From contig CANGFP010000003.1 of NCBI GenBank assembly GCA_947453335.1, positions 224,704 to 288,703 of the forward strand: DNA of 64,000 bases. The letters run 5' to 3'. The notes under the pieces were generated by a model. That model did not search any database. It was given only the letters and a program-made list of their open reading frames with translations, and was not told the DNA's origin. Shown here piece by piece: positions 62,264 to 64,000 of this stretch (the stretch's first letter is position 1; each line of letters opens with the position of its first letter). This stretch comes from Opitutia bacterium (GTDB taxonomy: Bacteria; Verrucomicrobiota; Verrucomicrobiia; Opitutales; UBA953). The position numbers were made by a program, and so were the translations under genes.

Positions 62264-62427
62264 GGTAGGGTCGGGACGGCGTCACGACCCAGCAGAAAGA
62301 GAACCGAGGAGACGCCAGTTGATAAGGGGACGAGGGGACTAGCCGGAGTGCACAGGGCACAGACTACGGATGACAGAGAAAGACGGGCGAAGGGACAGCA
62401 AGGTCGTGACGCCGTCCCGACCCTACC
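62264..62427. repeat. REPIN-like pair of inverted REP palindromes
   Basis: A perfect 26-base inverted repeat (62264-62289 and 62402-62427) flanks a 112-base spacer. Each copy begins, in its own orientation, with GGTAGGG and folds into an imperfect ten-pair stem (GGGTCG...CGACCC outside, GACG...CGTC inside). A GTAG-type leader followed by a palindrome is typical of REP elements mobilised by RAYT transposases; paired copies are called REPINs. No transposase lies in this window. Confidence 0.7.
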
Positions 62428-62460
62428 AGAGACAATCCTCGACGCATCAAGGCACGACTA

Positions 62461-62486
62461 GGGCAGGACGCGACCCCGCCCCTACC
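62461..62486 (-). repeat. Third, diverged REP-like copy overlapping the end of trmL
   Basis: 26 bases matching the 62402-62427 copy at 19 positions in the same orientation. The T-A pair near the base of the stem is replaced by G-C on both sides, a compensating change that supports a conserved hairpin. Its last five bases overlap the trmL stop codon region. Confidence 0.6.
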
Positions 62487-62949
62487 TCTTGATCTGGCGC
62501 AACGCCTCGTAGGTCGCGATGCCGCAGGAGGTTGAGAGGTTCAGCGAGCGGGTCAGCTCGTTGAAATGGGGGATCTTCACCGTCTGCGCGGCGCCGACGA
62601 AATCATGGACGACGTCCGGCGCGCCGGAGCTCTCGCTGCCGAAGACGAGCCCATCGCCTTCCGCGTAGCTCGCGTCCCAGAATCCCTGCGTCGCCTTGGT
62701 CGAGAAGAGCCAGAGCCGCCGCGGCCGGCCGGGCGAAGCCAGGAAGGCCTCCCAGCTCTCGTGATGCCGGACGTCCAACTGGTGCCAGTAGTCCATGCCT
62801 GCGCGACGCAACTTGGCGTCGTCGATCCGGAAGCCCAGCGGGTGCACGAGGTGCAGCACGCAGCCGGTGACCGCGCACATGCGGCCCACGTTGCCGGTGT
62901 TCGGGGCGATCTCCGGCTGCAGCAGGACGAGGTGGAGCGGCGGCTTCAC
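62482..62949 (-). CDS. trmL: tRNA (cytidine/uridine-34-2'-O)-methyltransferase TrmL
   Basis: A SPOUT-fold dimeric enzyme that methylates the ribose of wobble base 34 in certain leucine tRNAs. 155 residues, the minimal SPOUT length. EIAPNTGNVGRMCAVTG, GMDYWHQLD, GLVFGSESSGAPD and the knot segment RSLNLSTSCGIATYEALRQ are present. Its ATG overlaps the smpB stop by four bases. A REP-like repeat touches its stop codon. Confidence 0.94.
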   Translation of the reverse strand: MKPPLHLVLLQPEIAPNTGNVGRMCAVTGCVLHLVHPLGFRIDDAKLRRAGMDYWHQLDVRHHESWEAFLASPGRPRRLWLFSTKATQGFWDASYAEGDGLVFGSESSGAPDVVHDFVGAAQTVKIPHFNELTRSLNLSTSCGIATYEALRQIKR

Positions 62950-63413
62950 TTCCGGCGGCTCATGGCCCGCGCGATCTCGCGCTTGGCGTCACGCTCCTTG
63001 ATGTCCTGTCGGCGGTCGTGCTGCTTCTTGCCCTTGCCGATGGCGATGAGGCATTTCGCGAGGCCGTGCTTGAAGTAGATCTTCAGCGGGATGACCGTGG
63101 CGCCGCCGGAACGCACCTCCTCGGTGATCTTGGCCACCTCGGCGGCCTTCAGCAGCAGCTTGCGCGTGCGGTAGGGGTCGTGGTTGTTCTGGTTGCCGAA
63201 GTCGTACTCCGCGATGTGCGCATGGAAGAGCACCGGCCCCTTCGGCGTCAGGCGCACGAACGAGTCGGCGATGTTCGCGCGGCCAAGCCGGAGCGACTTG
63301 ACCTCGGTGCCCAACAGCATCAGGCCGGCCTCGTAGGTCGGCCCGATGAAGTAGTCGCGACCCGCCTTGGGATTGCCGACCTCCGGGAGGGTATGCTCTT
63401 TACGTGCGGCCAT
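62946..63413 (-). CDS. smpB: SsrA-binding protein SmpB
   Basis: Binds tmRNA and brings it to stalled ribosomes for trans-translation. 155 residues. The OB-fold core has YEAGLMLLGTEVKSLRLGRANIADSFVR and HIAEYDFGNQNNHDPYRTRKLLL. The basic C-terminal tail KGKKQHDRRQDIKERDAKREIARAM is typical. It is followed directly by trmL with a four-base overlap. The tmRNA gene is not in the window. Confidence 0.97.
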   Translation of the reverse strand: MAARKEHTLPEVGNPKAGRDYFIGPTYEAGLMLLGTEVKSLRLGRANIADSFVRLTPKGPVLFHAHIAEYDFGNQNNHDPYRTRKLLLKAAEVAKITEEVRSGGATVIPLKIYFKHGLAKCLIAIGKGKKQHDRRQDIKERDAKREIARAMSRRK

Positions 63414-63466
63414 GGTGGTGCGTCGGGGCTACCCGCCGATGGCCGGAAACCTCAAGGCGCGACCGC

Positions 63467-63718
63467 TTAGGCCTTGGCCTGTTCTTCCTCGGTGAACGCC
63501 CAGGAAATGCGGCCTTCGATGATCTCGCGGAGGGCGATGTCCTCGGGGGAAAGGGTCTCGTAGAGGTCGCCGCCGAGCAGATGCTTGTACTTCGGAGGGG
63601 AACCCTGGGGGCGTTCGGCCGTCGCGCGGAGCTGCTTCACTCGCTTGGAAACAACGTTGATGAGAATGTTGGCGTCCGGAATGATCTTTCGGGCTTCTTG
63701 CAGGTAGTCGTCGCGCAT
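63467..63718 (-). CDS. rpoZ: RNA polymerase omega subunit
   Basis: 83 residues from the ATG at 63718; a GTG 15 bases upstream is possible but would start inside a hairpin. DANILINVVSKRVKQLRATAERP is the omega core that binds the beta-prime subunit, and the C-terminal part (EDIALREIIEGRISWAFTEEEQ) fits the verrucomicrobial-type end. It assists polymerase assembly. It lies 53 bases upstream of smpB on the same strand and is divergent from dgkA. Confidence 0.88.
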   Translation of the reverse strand: MRDDYLQEARKIIPDANILINVVSKRVKQLRATAERPQGSPPKYKHLLGGDLYETLSPEDIALREIIEGRISWAFTEEEQAKA

Positions 63719-63722
63719 GGTG

Positions 63723-63741
63723 GGTTCCCGCACAGGGAACC
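63723..63741 (-). promoter_or_regulatory. Hairpin directly before the rpoZ start
   Basis: GGTTCCC/GGGAACC (63723-63729 with 63735-63741), seven pairs and a five-base loop, ends four bases before the rpoZ ATG. It could limit ribosome access or act as an operator. Confidence 0.35.
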
Positions 63742-63820
63742 ACGAAACCTAGGCCAGCACCCCCCTCTGGCAAGCGTTTTCAAAAGGGCCCAAAAATGCC
63801 TTTGCCCTCCCCCTTTCGGC

Positions 63821-63826
63821 CATAAT
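63821..63826 (+). promoter_or_regulatory. Candidate -10 element of dgkA
   Basis: CATAAT lies 16 bases before the dgkA ATG (63843), giving a leader of about ten bases. No clear -35 is seen at 16-18 bases upstream. Confidence 0.35.
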
Positions 63827-63842
63827 ACGGTGCCTAATCGCC

Positions 63843-64000
63843 ATGGCAGACCCAGAACCCTACGGCCAGAACATGAAATCCAAGGGGGGGCTGGCCCGCG
63901 TTTTCAAGGCCCTCGGCTACACCTGGGACGGTCTCAAGGCGGCCGCCCGGCACGAGGAGGCCTTCAAGCAGGAGCTCTTCCTCGTGGTGCCGCTCTCCCT
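63843..64000 (+). CDS. dgkA: Diacylglycerol kinase (DgkA-type), cut by the right window edge
   Basis: A small inner-membrane enzyme that phosphorylates diacylglycerol or undecaprenol. The first 52 residues are visible. RVFKALGYTWDGLKAAARHEEAFKQELFLVVPLSL matches the N-terminal amphipathic helix and first membrane helix of the family, including the conserved E-x-A-F-x-x-E segment. The first ten residues (MADPEPYGQN) may be absent if translation starts at the internal ATG MKSKGG. Remaining sequence lies outside. Confidence 0.88.
   Translation, partial: MADPEPYGQNMKSKGGLARVFKALGYTWDGLKAAARHEEAFKQELFLVVPLS

Overview
The window is a 64 kb piece of a GC-rich, Gram-negative bacterial chromosome. 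Its best fit is Verrucomicrobiota, probably an Opitutales-like lineage. This is inferred from gene content: a giant PVC-type (Planctomycetes-Verrucomicrobia-Chlamydiae) membrane-bound dehydrogenase fused to a DUF1080 domain and a cytochrome c motif, OleC/OleD olefin-type genes, lipid A synthesis (LpxB), carboxyspermidine-type polyamine synthesis, a porin and many secreted proteins. No 16S rRNA gene is present, so the placement cannot be tested here. Genes are dense, nearly all housekeeping, and often overlap by 1-4 bases (TGATG, ATGA, GTGA). Most starts have no convincing Shine-Dalgarno sequence.

Layout. 1-5400 (minus): arginine operon argC-argJ-argB-argD-argF, with argF cut by the left edge. 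5.4-6.4 kb: rplM-rpsI. 6.5-8.7 kb: an outer-membrane-like protein and isocitrate dehydrogenase. 8.8-11.3 kb: a double ribbon-helix-helix protein with a lysine-rich tail, divergent from a P1B-4-like metal ATPase. 11.3-16 kb: rodA followed by RNase E/G on the minus strand, and RNase Y on the plus strand. 16.0-17.1 kb: a leader able to fold into five consecutive hairpins, followed by an arginine/RGG-rich disordered protein. 17.2-21.8 kb: murA, ruvB, proB-proA and tRNA-Asp. 21.9-25 kb: two genes of alternative spermidine synthesis and a coiled-coil protein. 25-27 kb: an orphan Vsr endonuclease and a porin. 27.1-30.2 kb (minus): sugar-nucleotide-type oxidoreductase, lpxB and an epimerase-like gene, all translationally coupled. 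30.2-35.9 kb: clpB, divergent from a SirB1-like protein followed by aroE and prepilin peptidase, then a small lipoprotein. 35.9-39.7 kb: oleC-oleD-thioesterase, convergent with nth. 39.9-42.9 kb: a one-chain glycine decarboxylase. 42.9-47.7 kb: a two-component system, an LplT-like transporter, metF and DUF983. 47.8-52.4 kb: a DUF5009 membrane acyltransferase divergent from a secreted GH32 fructanase, then a Sel1-like protein. 52.5-58.7 kb: argS and the giant PVC dehydrogenase fusion. 58.8-61.4 kb: sufT-hemW-EamA chain. 61.4-64 kb: a secreted protein of unknown role, three REP-like palindromes, trmL-smpB, rpoZ and the start of diacylglycerol kinase.

The signals most worth following are the structured leader upstream of the RGG-rich gene, the REP/REPIN-like elements, and the DUF1080-dehydrogenase-cytochrome fusion. 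Also notable are the ribbon-helix-helix/lysine-tail gene with its internal start, the inverted repeat inside the likely metF promoter, and intrinsic terminators lying directly in front of start codons. No prophage, integrase, transposase, CRISPR array or defence island was seen.
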